Below, piece by piece: positions 8,291-15,550 of a stretch of 36,049 nt of DNA; the stretch's first letter is position 1, and every line of letters starts with the position of its first letter. The DNA is taken from contig BAHP02000038.1 of NCBI GenBank assembly GCA_000508865.1, positions 1-36,049 on the forward strand, given 5' to 3'. The DNA comes from Clostridiales bacterium VE202-01 (lineage in GTDB: Bacteria; Bacillota_I; Bacilli_A; Erysipelotrichales; Coprobacillaceae). A program made the translations under genes and the position numbers. The notes under the pieces were generated by a model that did not search any database, had not been told where the DNA came from, and saw only the letters and a list, made by a program, of their open reading frames with translations.

Positions 8291-9463
8291 ATGAAAGTAT
8301 TATATTTTGATTGTAGTAGTGGGATTAGTGGAAATATGACCCTAGGAGCTTTGATGGAATTAATCGATGATCCCGATTATTTACAAAAAGAATTGGCAAA
8401 ATTAAAGGTAGATGGTTATCATCTTCATGTTTCAAAAACAAAAAAGAATGGGATAACAGGTACATATGTGGATGTTTGTCTAGAAGAACATCATCATCAC
8501 CATCATGATCATGAACATCATCATGTTCATCGTAATCTTTTTGATGTAAATAAAATCATTGATGATAGTGGAATTGATGGACAAGCTAAAATATTAGCGA
8601 AAAACATTTTTTTAAGAGTCGCTAAAGCTGAAAGCAAAGTTCATCATGAAGAATTAATGAATGTTCATTTTCATGAAGTTGGCGCAATTGACTCTATCGT
8701 TGATATAATTGGAACAGCAATTTTAATTACCAAGATTGCTCCTGATAAAATCTGTAGCAGTATCGTCAATGATGGTTATGGTTTTATTGAATGTGCCCAT
8801 GGAATGATTTCTGTACCAGTACCAGCAACTTCGGAAATATTTGCTGATAGTGATGTTGTTTCACGACAAATTGATATTGATACGGAATTAGTTACCCCTA
8901 CTGGAGCGGCAATCATTGCGGAATTAAGTAGCGCTTTTGGGATGATGCCAGCAATGAAAGTTCAAAAAGTTGGCTGGGGATGTGGCAGTAAAGATTTAAA
9001 AATTCCTAATGTATTAAAAGTATCATTAGGGCAAATGAATCAAGATGACGATGAAGTTATTGTCATGGAAACCAATATCGATGATAGTAATAGTGAAATT
9101 TTAGGATACACATCACAGCAATTATTTGAAAATGGGGCTCTTGATGTCTATTACACACCGATTTTTATGAAGAAGAATCGGCCTGCTTATTGTTTAAGCG
9201 TTATCTGTGATAAAGATAAGCTGGAATTGTTACAAAATATTATTTTTAAACAAACATCAACGATCGGAATTCGTTATCGCTATGAAAAAAGAACGGTATT
9301 ATCACGCAAGATGATCGAAATTGATAGTCCGTATGGTAAAATTTTAGCTAAAAAAGTTGATCATGATGGTAAAAGTTATCTTTATCCTGAATATGAGTCA
9401 CTTAAAAAAATTGCCAAGGAAAATGATTTAGGAATTAAAGAGGTTTATAAGTTGATTAAATAA
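8291..9463 (+). CDS. larC: LarC, nickel insertase (cyclometallase), single continuous frame
   Basis: CTP-dependent cyclometallase that inserts nickel into the thiolated cofactor precursor; 390 residues. The start at 8291 is chosen because AGGAGG (8279-8284) sits 6 bases upstream, inside the end of larB, and gives the family N-terminus MKVLYFDCSSGISGNMTLGAL. A histidine-rich loop (EEHHHHHHDHEHHHVHR) follows, as in other LarC proteins, probably binding nickel. MNVHFHEVGAIDSIVDI and the C-terminal LarC2 region (ETNIDDSNSEILGY, FMKKNRPAY) are in the same frame. In L. plantarum larC is split and needs ribosomal frameshifting; here it does not. Confidence 0.93.
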   Translation: MKVLYFDCSSGISGNMTLGALMELIDDPDYLQKELAKLKVDGYHLHVSKTKKNGITGTYVDVCLEEHHHHHHDHEHHHVHRNLFDVNKIIDDSGIDGQAKILAKNIFLRVAKAESKVHHEELMNVHFHEVGAIDSIVDIIGTAILITKIAPDKICSSIVNDGYGFIECAHGMISVPVPATSEIFADSDVVSRQIDIDTELVTPTGAAIIAELSSAFGMMPAMKVQKVGWGCGSKDLKIPNVLKVSLGQMNQDDDEVIVMETNIDDSNSEILGYTSQQLFENGALDVYYTPIFMKKNRPAYCLSVICDKDKLELLQNIIFKQTSTIGIRYRYEKRTVLSRKMIEIDSPYGKILAKKVDHDGKSYLYPEYESLKKIAKENDLGIKEVYKLIK

Positions 9464-9483
9464 TAGATATGAGGAGGGAGAAA

Positions 9484-10842
9484 GTGAAAAAATATTGGCA
9501 TCAAATTAAAGCAATCTGTTTTTTGGCTTGGCCAGCAGTTGTTCAAGAAGCGATGAATGTCGTTGTGTCCTATGTTGATACAGCGATGGTCGGGGCTTTA
9601 GGCGCTGATGCTTCAGCGGCTGTGGGTCTGACCTCAACCGTTGGCTGGCTTGTTTCGAGTATCGCTATTGCTTTTGGAATTGGGATTCTTTCTGTATGTG
9701 CTCAGTCAATGGGGGCTGATGATCAAGAAAAAGTTCAAAGAACAGGACAACAGGCTTTATTTTTGACTTTGATAGTTGGCACTATTCTTACAGTGATTTG
9801 TGTTTTGATTGCACCATATTTACCTATCTGGTTAAATGGTGATCCAGAAATTTGTGCGGTAGCTTCCTCATATTTTATGATTATTTCGATACCACTGTTG
9901 TTTCGCAGTGCAGTTTTGATTTTATCATCCGTTTTACGTAGCGTTAGCGATATGAAGACCCCAATGATGATCAATCTTTATATGAATATGATCAATATTA
10001 TTTTAAATTTTATTTTGATTTATCCAACCCGTAAAATATTTGGAATTACTGTTTTTGGGGCTGGATTAGGAGTCAATGGTGCAGCAATAGCAACAGCTAT
10101 TTCTTTTGTTATTGGCGGGGTAATGATGTTTGTCAGATATTATAAAAATAAAATTTTCTCGTTTTCTAAAACTGGTTTTCATTTTTATAAAAAAGAGTTT
10201 AAAGAATGTCTAGATATTGGAATCCCGGTTGTTTTAGAACGGGGTGTTATTTGTTTGGGACATGTGACTTTTTCGGCTCTGATTGCAAAGTTAGGAGTAG
10301 CTAGATTTGCAGCCCATACGATTGCGATTCAGGCAGAACAGGCTTTTTATATACCTGGTTATGGTTTTCAAACTGCTGCAGCCACTTTAGCTGGTAATGC
10401 GATGGGACAAAAAAGTGAACAAAGAGTTAAAGAAGTAACGTATTTAATTAGTGGTATTACGATGCTATTAATGATAGTTTGTGGCGTAGTGCTCTTTATT
10501 TTTGCTAGACAGTTAATGAGTATTTTTACTCCAGATGCTCAAGTAATTGAATTAGGAGCTCGAGTTTTACGAATTGTTTCTGTTTCAGAACCAATTTATG
10601 GTATTTTGGTAATTCTTGAGGGTGTTTTTAATGGTATGGGTGATACCAAAGCTCCTTTTGTTTTCTCATTATTGACAATGTGGGGAATTAGAATAATTGG
10701 TTCCTGGTCAATGATCAATGTTTTTAATTTAAGCATTGAAGCAGTTTGGATGATGATGGTGTGTGATAATGTTGCTCGGTGTTTCTTGCTTTCAAGAAGA
10801 TTTTTAAAAGGACGCTGGAAATATCGGTTAAATAATGATTAA
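9484..10842 (+). CDS. MATE family efflux transporter
   Basis: A cation-coupled multidrug and toxic compound exporter, about 452 residues with the twelve hydrophobic segments of the family. The N-terminus is KKYWHQIKAICFLAWPAVVQEAMNVVVSYVDTAMVG, with the typical first-helix proline and the DTAMVGALG motif. A second half starts at about residue 235 (FKECLDIGIPVVLERG), reflecting the two-bundle fold. GTG at 9484 is preferred: AGGAGGG (9472-9478) lies 5 bases before it, inside the frame that would start at ATG 9469. It follows larC by 20 bases and may be read through from the lar operon, but no substrate can be deduced. Confidence 0.88.
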   Translation: MKKYWHQIKAICFLAWPAVVQEAMNVVVSYVDTAMVGALGADASAAVGLTSTVGWLVSSIAIAFGIGILSVCAQSMGADDQEKVQRTGQQALFLTLIVGTILTVICVLIAPYLPIWLNGDPEICAVASSYFMIISIPLLFRSAVLILSSVLRSVSDMKTPMMINLYMNMINIILNFILIYPTRKIFGITVFGAGLGVNGAAIATAISFVIGGVMMFVRYYKNKIFSFSKTGFHFYKKEFKECLDIGIPVVLERGVICLGHVTFSALIAKLGVARFAAHTIAIQAEQAFYIPGYGFQTAAATLAGNAMGQKSEQRVKEVTYLISGITMLLMIVCGVVLFIFARQLMSIFTPDAQVIELGARVLRIVSVSEPIYGILVILEGVFNGMGDTKAPFVFSLLTMWGIRIIGSWSMINVFNLSIEAVWMMMVCDNVARCFLLSRRFLKGRWKYRLNND

Positions 10843-10864
10843 AATGCTTAGATAAAGAGTATAC

Positions 10865-10870
10865 TATAAT
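10865..10870 (+). promoter_or_regulatory. -10 box of the small peptide gene
   Basis: TATAAT within TATACTATAAT, 25 bases before the start codon of the 31-residue gene. No clear -35 was recognised. Confidence 0.4.
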
Positions 10871-10895
10871 ATCAAAATGATTTTATGGAGGTAAA

Positions 10896-10991
10896 ATGGA
10901 ATTAATAAAATATTTTTTAACTTTTGAAGCTGGTATTATAGTAGGAGTCGTGATTATGTGTTTATTTCAAATAATAGATCGTCATGATTGA
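10896..10991 (+). CDS. DUF3789-like small membrane peptide (31 residues)
   Basis: A 31-codon gene too short for ordinary gene calling. GGAGG (10887-10891) lies 4 bases before the ATG and a clear terminator begins 4 bases after the stop, so it forms a complete transcription unit. The peptide has one hydrophobic helix (about residues 12-27), with VGVVIMCLFQ near its end and a charged tail IIDRHD. The GVxxMCLxQ ending resembles the DUF3789 family of roughly 30-residue Firmicutes proteins, whose function is unknown. Recognition is from memory of the motif, so the family name is probable rather than certain; that it is a gene is well supported by its signals. Confidence 0.7.
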   Translation: MELIKYFLTFEAGIIVGVVIMCLFQIIDRHD

Positions 10992-10995
10992 TTTT

Positions 10996-11022
10996 AGTTT
11001 CTATATGAAATAGAAACTTTTT
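10996..11022 (+). terminator. Terminator after the small peptide gene
   Basis: Perfect 9-bp stem AGTTTCTAT (10996-11004) and ATAGAAACT (11010-11018), loop ATGAA, and a T5 tail. Confidence 0.85.
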
Positions 11023-11023
11023 A

Positions 11024-11048
11024 TTATTTATCTTGACAAGATAAATAA
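11024..11048 (+). promoter_or_regulatory. 25-bp palindrome over the -35 of the dehydrogenase/peroxiredoxin operon
   Basis: A perfect palindrome with 12-bp arms (TTATTTATCTTG and CAAGATAAATAA) around a single central A at 11036. The -35 TTGACA (11033-11038) lies at its centre; TATCTT sits 16 bases further on as a possible -10. A repressor dimer bound here would block RNA polymerase. No regulator gene is adjacent, so the controlling protein is unknown. Confidence 0.65.
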
Positions 11049-11092
11049 AATAACTATCTTATTACATATAAAATATAAAAAAGAGGGATAAT

Positions 11093-11971
11093 ATGAGTAA
11101 ATTAAAAACGATTATAATAACTGGAGCAAATTCTGGTTTAGGGTTTAAGACAGCAGAAAATATTGCTAAAACGACAGCTGATTATCAAATAATCATGGCT
11201 TGTAGAAATTTAGATAAAGCAAACGAAGCAAAACAAAAACTAATCACGGAAACTGGAAATAAAAATATCTTAGCTTTACCACTGGATTTAACATCACTTC
11301 AATCAGTGCGGGAGTTTGTCGAAAAATACAAGAACATGAACTTACAACCTGTTTATGGTTTGATTTGCAATGCAGGAATATCAGGAGTTCATCAGGGACT
11401 TACAAAAGATGGATTTGATTGTGTCTTTCAATCAAATCATTTAGGACATTTTTTATTAACGACATTATTATTGCCGTTGATGGAGGAAAAAGGGCGGATT
11501 TTAGTTGTCAGCAGTGATATGCATTGTCCTTTAAGTGGTGAATTAGAGTGGCTTGGTAGTGATGCGATAGCTTTTCCTAATGATGATCTTGGTAAGCAGA
11601 CGATACGATATTCATATTCCAAATTGTGCAATTTATATTTTACTTATGAATTATCACGTCAATTAAAAAATGATAAAAAGCAGATCATAGTGAATGCTTT
11701 TAATCCTGGTTTGATGTTAGAGACAAATTTTGTCCCAGATAAATCTAAGTTTACAAAAGAAAGTTTAAAAGCAGTATCTGATCGAGTAGGTTCTTTAGAA
11801 AAATCATCACAGGCATTAGCCTTGTTGATGACAGAAAAGAAATATGAAAATATAAGTGGTAAATACTATGATAGAAGTACAAATACATGTGATTCTTCAC
11901 CGCTTTCTTATAATCAAGAAAACGCTAAAGAACTATGGACAATGAGTATGAAATACACTTATAATAAATAA
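11093..11971 (+). CDS. Short-chain dehydrogenase/reductase
   Basis: A 292-residue NAD(P)-dependent oxidoreductase of the classical-to-extended SDR type, resembling retinol dehydrogenase or protochlorophyllide reductase relatives. The cofactor motif TGANSGLG is at residues 10-17, followed by MACRNLDKA, which suggests NADP preference because of the arginine after the second strand. LICNAGISG, the serine in VVSSDMH and the catalytic YSYSK (YxxxK) are present. The C-terminus continues with family-typical NPGLM and SGKYYDR. It is the first gene behind a palindromic promoter and is translationally close-coupled to a peroxiredoxin, which suggests a role in oxidative or electrophile stress. The substrate is unknown. 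Confidence 0.85.
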   Translation: MSKLKTIIITGANSGLGFKTAENIAKTTADYQIIMACRNLDKANEAKQKLITETGNKNILALPLDLTSLQSVREFVEKYKNMNLQPVYGLICNAGISGVHQGLTKDGFDCVFQSNHLGHFLLTTLLLPLMEEKGRILVVSSDMHCPLSGELEWLGSDAIAFPNDDLGKQTIRYSYSKLCNLYFTYELSRQLKNDKKQIIVNAFNPGLMLETNFVPDKSKFTKESLKAVSDRVGSLEKSSQALALLMTEKKYENISGKYYDRSTNTCDSSPLSYNQENAKELWTMSMKYTYNK

Positions 11972-11988
11972 TGATAGGAGGAATCATA

Positions 11989-12450
11989 ATGTTGGAATGT
12001 GGTGTAAAAGCTCCAGATTTTAGTCTTTTAAATCAAGATGGCAAAAAAGTAGCGTTGAGTGATTTTAAAGGAAAGAAGATAATTTTGTATTTTTATCCTC
12101 GTGATAATACACCTGGCTGTACTAAACAAGCTTGTGGATTTGGAAAGTTATATCCTCATTTTACAGAACTTGGTGTACAAATAATTGGGATAAGTAAAGA
12201 TAGTGTAGCTTCTCATAAACGTTTTGAACAAAAATATCAATTACCGTTTATTCTTTTATCAGATCCTGAATTAGAAGCTATTCAAGCTTATGATGTTTGG
12301 CAAGAGAAAAATATGTATGGTAAAAAAGTTATGGGTGTTGTTAGAACTACTTATTTAATTGATGAAGATGGAATGATCATAAAAGCTTTTGGAAAAGTTA
12401 AAGCTGCTGATAATCCAAGCCAGATGTTAGAAGAATTAAATAAATCTTAA
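11989..12450 (+). CDS. bcp: Thioredoxin-dependent peroxiredoxin, BCP/PrxQ type
   Basis: Reduces hydrogen peroxide and organic hydroperoxides in the cytosol. Counting from the ATG at 11989, the peroxidatic cysteine is C44 in TPGCTKQACGF and the resolving cysteine is C49, the typical atypical-2-Cys spacing of BCP. The start at 11989 is chosen because AGGAGG (11976-11981) lies 7 bases before it and the protein then begins directly with the domain (LECGVKAPDFSLL); the earlier ATG at 11971 overlaps the dehydrogenase stop. The length of 153 residues is normal. Same transcription unit as the dehydrogenase. Confidence 0.93.
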   Translation: MLECGVKAPDFSLLNQDGKKVALSDFKGKKIILYFYPRDNTPGCTKQACGFGKLYPHFTELGVQIIGISKDSVASHKRFEQKYQLPFILLSDPELEAIQAYDVWQEKNMYGKKVMGVVRTTYLIDEDGMIIKAFGKVKAADNPSQMLEELNKS

Positions 12451-12456
12451 TATTTG

Positions 12457-12482
12457 AGGAATGAGTTTTCATTCCTTTTTTA
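12457..12482 (+). terminator. Terminator after bcp
   Basis: Perfect 8-bp stem AGGAATGA (12457-12464) and TCATTCCT (12469-12476), loop GTTT, then a T run. Confidence 0.85.
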
Positions 12483-12650
12483 TATAATATTCTATGGATT
12501 AAAATTATAGATAATAAAAATATAATAATTAATCGAAAATCACATTAACTTAATTGTCGTAAGGTATTAGGATATTAAATCCTTTTTTAGTTTATTTCTT
12601 TCTTGATAAGCTAATATGTGTTATACTACTAGCGTATAGGGGGATTTATC

Positions 12651-13439
12651 ATGATAAAGATGATTGCTACAGATATGGATGGAACATTTTTAGATTCTGA
12701 AAAACGTTTTGATCCAGAATTTATAGATATATTTTATAAATTAAAAGAAAAAAACATTAAATTTGTTATTGCTAGCGGTAATCAGTATTATCGTTTATTT
12801 CAAAAATTTATACCTTTAAGTGAACAAATGTATTTCATTGCTGAAAATGGAAGTTTCATTGCTGAGGGGGCAAGGGAATTATATTGTAATATAATTGAAA
12901 AAGATGATGTTGAAAAAATAAAAGGGCTTTTAGCAGGTTATAATGAACTGTTAGTAGTATTATGCGGTCGCAAAGGGGCTTATATTTTAGAAAAAAATTA
13001 TCAATATAAAGATGAAATAAAAAAATATTATTGTAATTATCGTTTTGTTGAATCATTTGATGACATTAATGATAATATTATGAAAATTGCGGTATATGAT
13101 CCAAATGATAAGCTTGATATTGTGTTTAATGAAATTGGATCAAAGTTGCCAGATAATGTTAAGACAGTTACTTCCGGTAATAATTGGGTAGATATCCAAA
13201 ATAATGATATCAATAAAGGAATTGCAATGCGCTTTTTACAAGCAATCTATGAAATAGAACCTGATGAATGTATGGCTTTTGGTGATCAGATGAATGATTA
13301 TGAACTGCTTAAGCAAGTAAAATATGGTTATGCAATGGCTAATGCAGTAGAGCCGATCAAAGAAATTGCTTATGGTATTGCAGATACTAATGATAGACAA
13401 GGGGTACTTAGTAAAATTAAAGAAATATTAAAGTTATAG
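12651..13439 (+). CDS. Cof-type HAD hydrolase
   Basis: A 262-residue haloacid-dehalogenase phosphatase of the Cof/YidA (HAD-IIB) group. Motif I is ATDMDGTFLD with nucleophile D8 and acid D10, motif II is FVIASGNQYYR, the motif III lysine lies in the DINKGIAM region, and motif IV is MAFGDQMNDYELL. Members dephosphorylate sugar phosphates, FMN or pyridoxal phosphate; the substrate cannot be told from sequence. AGGGGGA lies before the ATG, and an extended -10 (TGTTATACT) lies upstream near 12619-12627. Single-gene unit with its own terminator. Confidence 0.9.
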   Translation: MIKMIATDMDGTFLDSEKRFDPEFIDIFYKLKEKNIKFVIASGNQYYRLFQKFIPLSEQMYFIAENGSFIAEGARELYCNIIEKDDVEKIKGLLAGYNELLVVLCGRKGAYILEKNYQYKDEIKKYYCNYRFVESFDDINDNIMKIAVYDPNDKLDIVFNEIGSKLPDNVKTVTSGNNWVDIQNNDINKGIAMRFLQAIYEIEPDECMAFGDQMNDYELLKQVKYGYAMANAVEPIKEIAYGIADTNDRQGVLSKIKEILKL

Positions 13440-13460
13440 CCTATTTTATTAGGCTATTTT
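13436..13460 (+). terminator. Terminator after the HAD gene
   Basis: 8-bp stem ATAGCCTA (13436-13443) and TAGGCTAT (13450-13457) with loop TTTTAT, overlapping the stop codon and followed by T bases. Confidence 0.75.
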
Positions 13461-13464
13461 AAAT

Positions 13465-13492
13465 AAAAAAACTTTTTTACAAAAGTTTTTTT
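13465..13492. terminator. Bidirectional terminator between converging genes
   Basis: 12-bp stem of A7-C-T4 (13465-13476) and A4-G-T7 (13481-13492) with loop TTAC. It has a T run on both strands, so it can end both the HAD gene and the leftward S24 repressor gene, whose stop it overlaps. Confidence 0.75.
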
Positions 13493-14111
13493 ATCTCTTA
13501 TTTATAACTAGACATAATTTTCCAATTACTCTAAATCCAGCCTGATTATCACGATTGATAATAAGAGGATTATAATCAGGGTTGGCAGGTTGCAAGATAA
13601 TACATTGATTATCGTTATCACGATAGAACTTTTTACATGTTGCAACATTATCTTCAATAGTAAAGCAGCCTATTTCCCCATTTCTGATCTGATTGCATTT
13701 TTCAAACACAATCAAATCTCCAGGATTAATATTTTCGCCAACCATACTGTCACCATTTGCATATTGGCAAAAGTATTCTTTGTTTAATGATAATAAAGAT
13801 TCTGGTAAAGCAATATATTCATCGATATTATCATCTACAAAAATACCGGTTCCACAACTGATATCATTATATAAGGGAATTGTTATAGAATTAGTAAGGG
13901 TCGGCTGTTCAGGTTCGTCAATACCTAAAAAGTAAGAAGCTGGTACTTCAAATATTTCAGATAATTTTTGAATCGTTTCTTTTTTTAAGTTTTCAACACG
14001 ATTATTTTCATATTTAGCAATCGCTGATTTTTTTACACCTAAAAGCTTGCCAAGTTGTTCTTGTGTCAAGCTTTTTTCTTTTCGTAATTTTTTTATTCTC
14101 TCACCAGTCAT
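13491..14111 (-). CDS. LexA-like transcriptional repressor (XRE HTH plus S24 peptidase)
   Basis: A 206-residue repressor with an N-terminal XRE helix-turn-helix (residues 5-60; LTQEQLGKLLGVKKSAIAKYENN) and a C-terminal S24 self-cleavage domain. The catalytic serine is S122 in NGDSMVGE and the lysine is K160 in ATCKKF, 38 apart as in LexA/UmuD. The cleavage site would be C86-G87 in place of the usual Ala-Gly. Such proteins repress damage-inducible or phage genes and are inactivated by RecA-stimulated self-cleavage. It is transcribed leftward from TTGCAA-N17-TAAAAT and faces two tiny genes across two long palindromes that are its probable operators. No other phage genes are nearby. Confidence 0.88.
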   Translation of the reverse strand: MTGERIKKLRKEKSLTQEQLGKLLGVKKSAIAKYENNRVENLKKETIQKLSEIFEVPASYFLGIDEPEQPTLTNSITIPLYNDISCGTGIFVDDNIDEYIALPESLLSLNKEYFCQYANGDSMVGENINPGDLIVFEKCNQIRNGEIGCFTIEDNVATCKKFYRDNDNQCIILQPANPDYNPLIINRDNQAGFRVIGKLCLVINKR

Positions 14112-14133
14112 TTAAATCACCTCTTGTGTCTTA

Positions 14134-14162
14134 ATTTTACTATTAATATGTTGTAATTGCAA
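14134..14162 (-). promoter_or_regulatory. Leftward promoter of the S24 repressor
   Basis: Read on the minus strand: -35 TTGCAA (14157-14162), 17-base spacer, -10 TAAAAT (14134-14139). Confidence 0.6.
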
Positions 14163-14170
14163 ATGTTATT

Positions 14171-14203
14171 AACAAAAAGTATCTTTAAAAGATACTTTTT
14201 GTT
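14171..14203. promoter_or_regulatory. Operator 1: 33-bp perfect palindrome
   Basis: 16-bp arms (AACAAAAAGTATCTTT and its complement) around A14187. It overlaps the rightward -35 and lies just behind the leftward promoter, so one bound repressor could act on both directions. Confidence 0.75.
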
Positions 14204-14230
14204 GACAAAGCAATAAAAAAGAGTTATATT
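14202..14230 (+). promoter_or_regulatory. Rightward promoter of the two tiny genes
   Basis: TTGACA (14202-14207), 17-base spacer, TATATT (14225-14230). It is near-consensus and is bracketed by the two palindromes, as expected for a strong promoter that is normally repressed. Confidence 0.75.
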
Positions 14231-14262
14231 AAAAGTGTCTTAAAAAGAAACTTTTAATATAA
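14224..14262. promoter_or_regulatory. Operator 2: near-perfect palindrome
   Basis: A 39-bp palindrome centred on 14243 with one mismatched pair besides its centre. Its core AAAAGTGTCTT ... AAGAAACTTTT repeats the core of operator 1 (AAAAGTATCTT ... AAGATACTTTT). It covers the -10 and start region of the rightward promoter; the centres of the two operators are 56 bp apart. Confidence 0.7.
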
Positions 14263-14309
14263 AAATAAAAAAAGATGAATTAATAGATACATTGATGGAG
14301 GGAATAACA

Positions 14310-14432
14310 ATGGAATATGAAGAACTAAATTTTACAAAAAAAGGGATCATGACGATAATAGTTACAATATTATCATTAGGGTTCGTGTTTGCATCATTAA
14401 GTAGTTATTTAGTTGATTTAATTGTTTTATAA
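14310..14432 (+). CDS. Tiny membrane peptide under S24-repressor control (40 residues)
   Basis: A 40-codon gene with GGAGGG upstream of its ATG. The peptide has a short charged N-terminus (MEYEELNFTKKG) and one hydrophobic helix over about residues 13-40 (IMTIIVTILSLGFVFASL and onward), ending LVDLIVL. It is the first gene behind the rightward promoter. Small single-helix peptides under LexA-type repressors include SOS-induced membrane-active peptides such as TisB, but no sequence similarity to TisB is claimed. Toxin, cell-division inhibitor or membrane-protein modulator are all possible. Confidence 0.65.
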   Translation: MEYEELNFTKKGIMTIIVTILSLGFVFASLSSYLVDLIVL

Positions 14433-14461
14433 TGGGGAATACTAATTAGGGGTGATAATTA

Positions 14462-14572
14462 GTGAAACGTAAGGATAATAAGGATAATAAAGAGCAAGAT
14501 GAGCTAGATTATGATAATCATATTGTTGAATATGACAATGAATATCCCAATGCTTCTAATGCTCAAGAATAG
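14462..14572 (+). CDS. Tiny hydrophilic peptide under S24-repressor control (36 residues)
   Basis: A 36-codon frame with GTG start, preceded by AGGGGTG about 8 bases upstream. The peptide is highly charged: a lysine-rich start (MKRKDNKDNKEQDE) and an acidic, asparagine- and tyrosine-rich end. It has no hydrophobic stretch and no known family. It lies 29 bases after the membrane peptide gene and before a terminator, so both share one short transcript. The frame, ribosome site and terminator support a gene, but its low-complexity composition leaves doubt. Confidence 0.5.
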   Translation: MKRKDNKDNKEQDELDYDNHIVEYDNEYPNASNAQE

Positions 14573-14595
14573 TCAATTTAATTGACTATTTTTTT
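14570..14595 (+). terminator. Terminator after the two tiny genes
   Basis: 8-bp stem TAGTCAAT (14570-14577) and ATTGACTA (14581-14588), loop TTA, then a T7 run; overlaps the stop codon of the second tiny gene. Confidence 0.85.
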
Positions 14596-14604
14596 AAATA
14601 TTTG

Positions 14605-14621
14605 ATGAAAAATATTTTCAT
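14605..14621. promoter_or_regulatory. RpiR-box-like inverted repeat upstream of the rpiR gene
   Basis: ATGAAAA (14605-14611), ATA, TTTTCAT (14615-14621). It contains TGAAA-N5-TTTC, found twice more at the fruK promoter. Confidence 0.5.
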
Positions 14622-14664
14622 AAAATATTGTTTTGTGCTAATATTTATTCATGGAGGTGTGATA

Positions 14665-15516
14665 ATGGAAAAAACTGTAATGGATACGATATGTTCATTG
14701 TATGATGGCTTTTTTGATTCAGAAAAGAAAATTGCCAAGTATATCATTAATAACTATGACAAAGTAGTTGATATGACAGTGGGACAGTTAGCTAATGTTA
14801 GTGGATCAAGTGAAGCTTCAGTATCACGTTTTTGTAAAAAGATTGGCGTTAAAGGATTTCATCATTTAAAGATATCATTAGCTAAAGAGATGGTTGAAAC
14901 AGGTACTGGTGAAGTAGTGTCGATATCAAATAATATTTCAATCGATGATATTGGACAATCTTTGCAAAATATCTTGGCTAATAAAGTAGAAGAACTGAAA
15001 CAGACAGTTTCAATGATGGATGAAACGAATTTAAAGGAAATTTTAACAATTATAAAAAATGCTAAAAGTGTTCAGTTTGCAGCTGTTGGAAATACAATAC
15101 CAGTTGCTATAGATGGAGCTTTTAAACTTAATCAAATTGGTATTCCAGCGATATCGGGAACTATTTGGGAAACTCAGATCGGTTATACCTATAATTTAAC
15201 AAATAAAGATGCTGTTATTGTTATTTCAAATTCAGGTGAGTCTAGAGAAATGATTACTTTGATGAAGGCAGCTAAAGAGGTAGGAGCAATAACGATCGCG
15301 ATAACAAATAATGAGCAGTCAACTATTGCTAAAGCTAGTAATTATCATATTACTACAGCAACTCGTGAAAAATTATTTCTTGATGGTTATTGCTTTTCAC
15401 GGGTTTCTGCAACAACCGTAATTGAAATCTTATACTTGTTTTTAACTTCAATGGATAAAAATGCTTATAAAAGTATTGCTCGGCATGAAAATGCTATTGC
15501 TGGCGATAAATTTTAA
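14665..15516 (+). CDS. RpiR/MurR family transcriptional regulator
   Basis: A 283-residue sugar-phosphate-responsive regulator. An N-terminal HTH_6 domain (about residues 1-77) includes MTVGQLANVSGSSEASVSRFCKKIGVKGFHHLK. A C-terminal SIS domain (about 120-260) holds AAVGNTIPVA and VIVISNSGESREMI, the sugar-phosphate-binding loop. The start at 14665 is preferred because GGAGGTG lies directly upstream; the ATG at 14602 lies inside the regulatory repeat. The downstream fructose operon and shared boxes make it the likely regulator of that operon and of itself. The inducer could be fructose-1-phosphate or another sugar phosphate. Confidence 0.9.
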   Translation: MEKTVMDTICSLYDGFFDSEKKIAKYIINNYDKVVDMTVGQLANVSGSSEASVSRFCKKIGVKGFHHLKISLAKEMVETGTGEVVSISNNISIDDIGQSLQNILANKVEELKQTVSMMDETNLKEILTIIKNAKSVQFAAVGNTIPVAIDGAFKLNQIGIPAISGTIWETQIGYTYNLTNKDAVIVISNSGESREMITLMKAAKEVGAITIAITNNEQSTIAKASNYHITTATREKLFLDGYCFSRVSATTVIEILYLFLTSMDKNAYKSIARHENAIAGDKF

Positions 15517-15535
15517 CCAGGTTATACCTGGTTTT
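15515..15535 (+). terminator. Terminator after the rpiR gene
   Basis: 8-bp stem AACCAGGT (15515-15522) and ACCTGGTT (15526-15533), loop TAT, T-rich tail. Confidence 0.8.
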
Positions 15536-15550
15536 AATTATTTATATACA

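Noticed and set aside
8466..8535. Histidine-codon repeat (CATCAT) in larC as a possible DNA repeat element
   Set aside because: It encodes the in-frame histidine-rich loop typical of LarC and is explained by protein function.
13491..14595. Prophage or integrated element around the S24 repressor
   Set aside because: No integrase, phage structural genes, attachment repeats or tRNA were seen; flanking genes are ordinary chromosomal genes.
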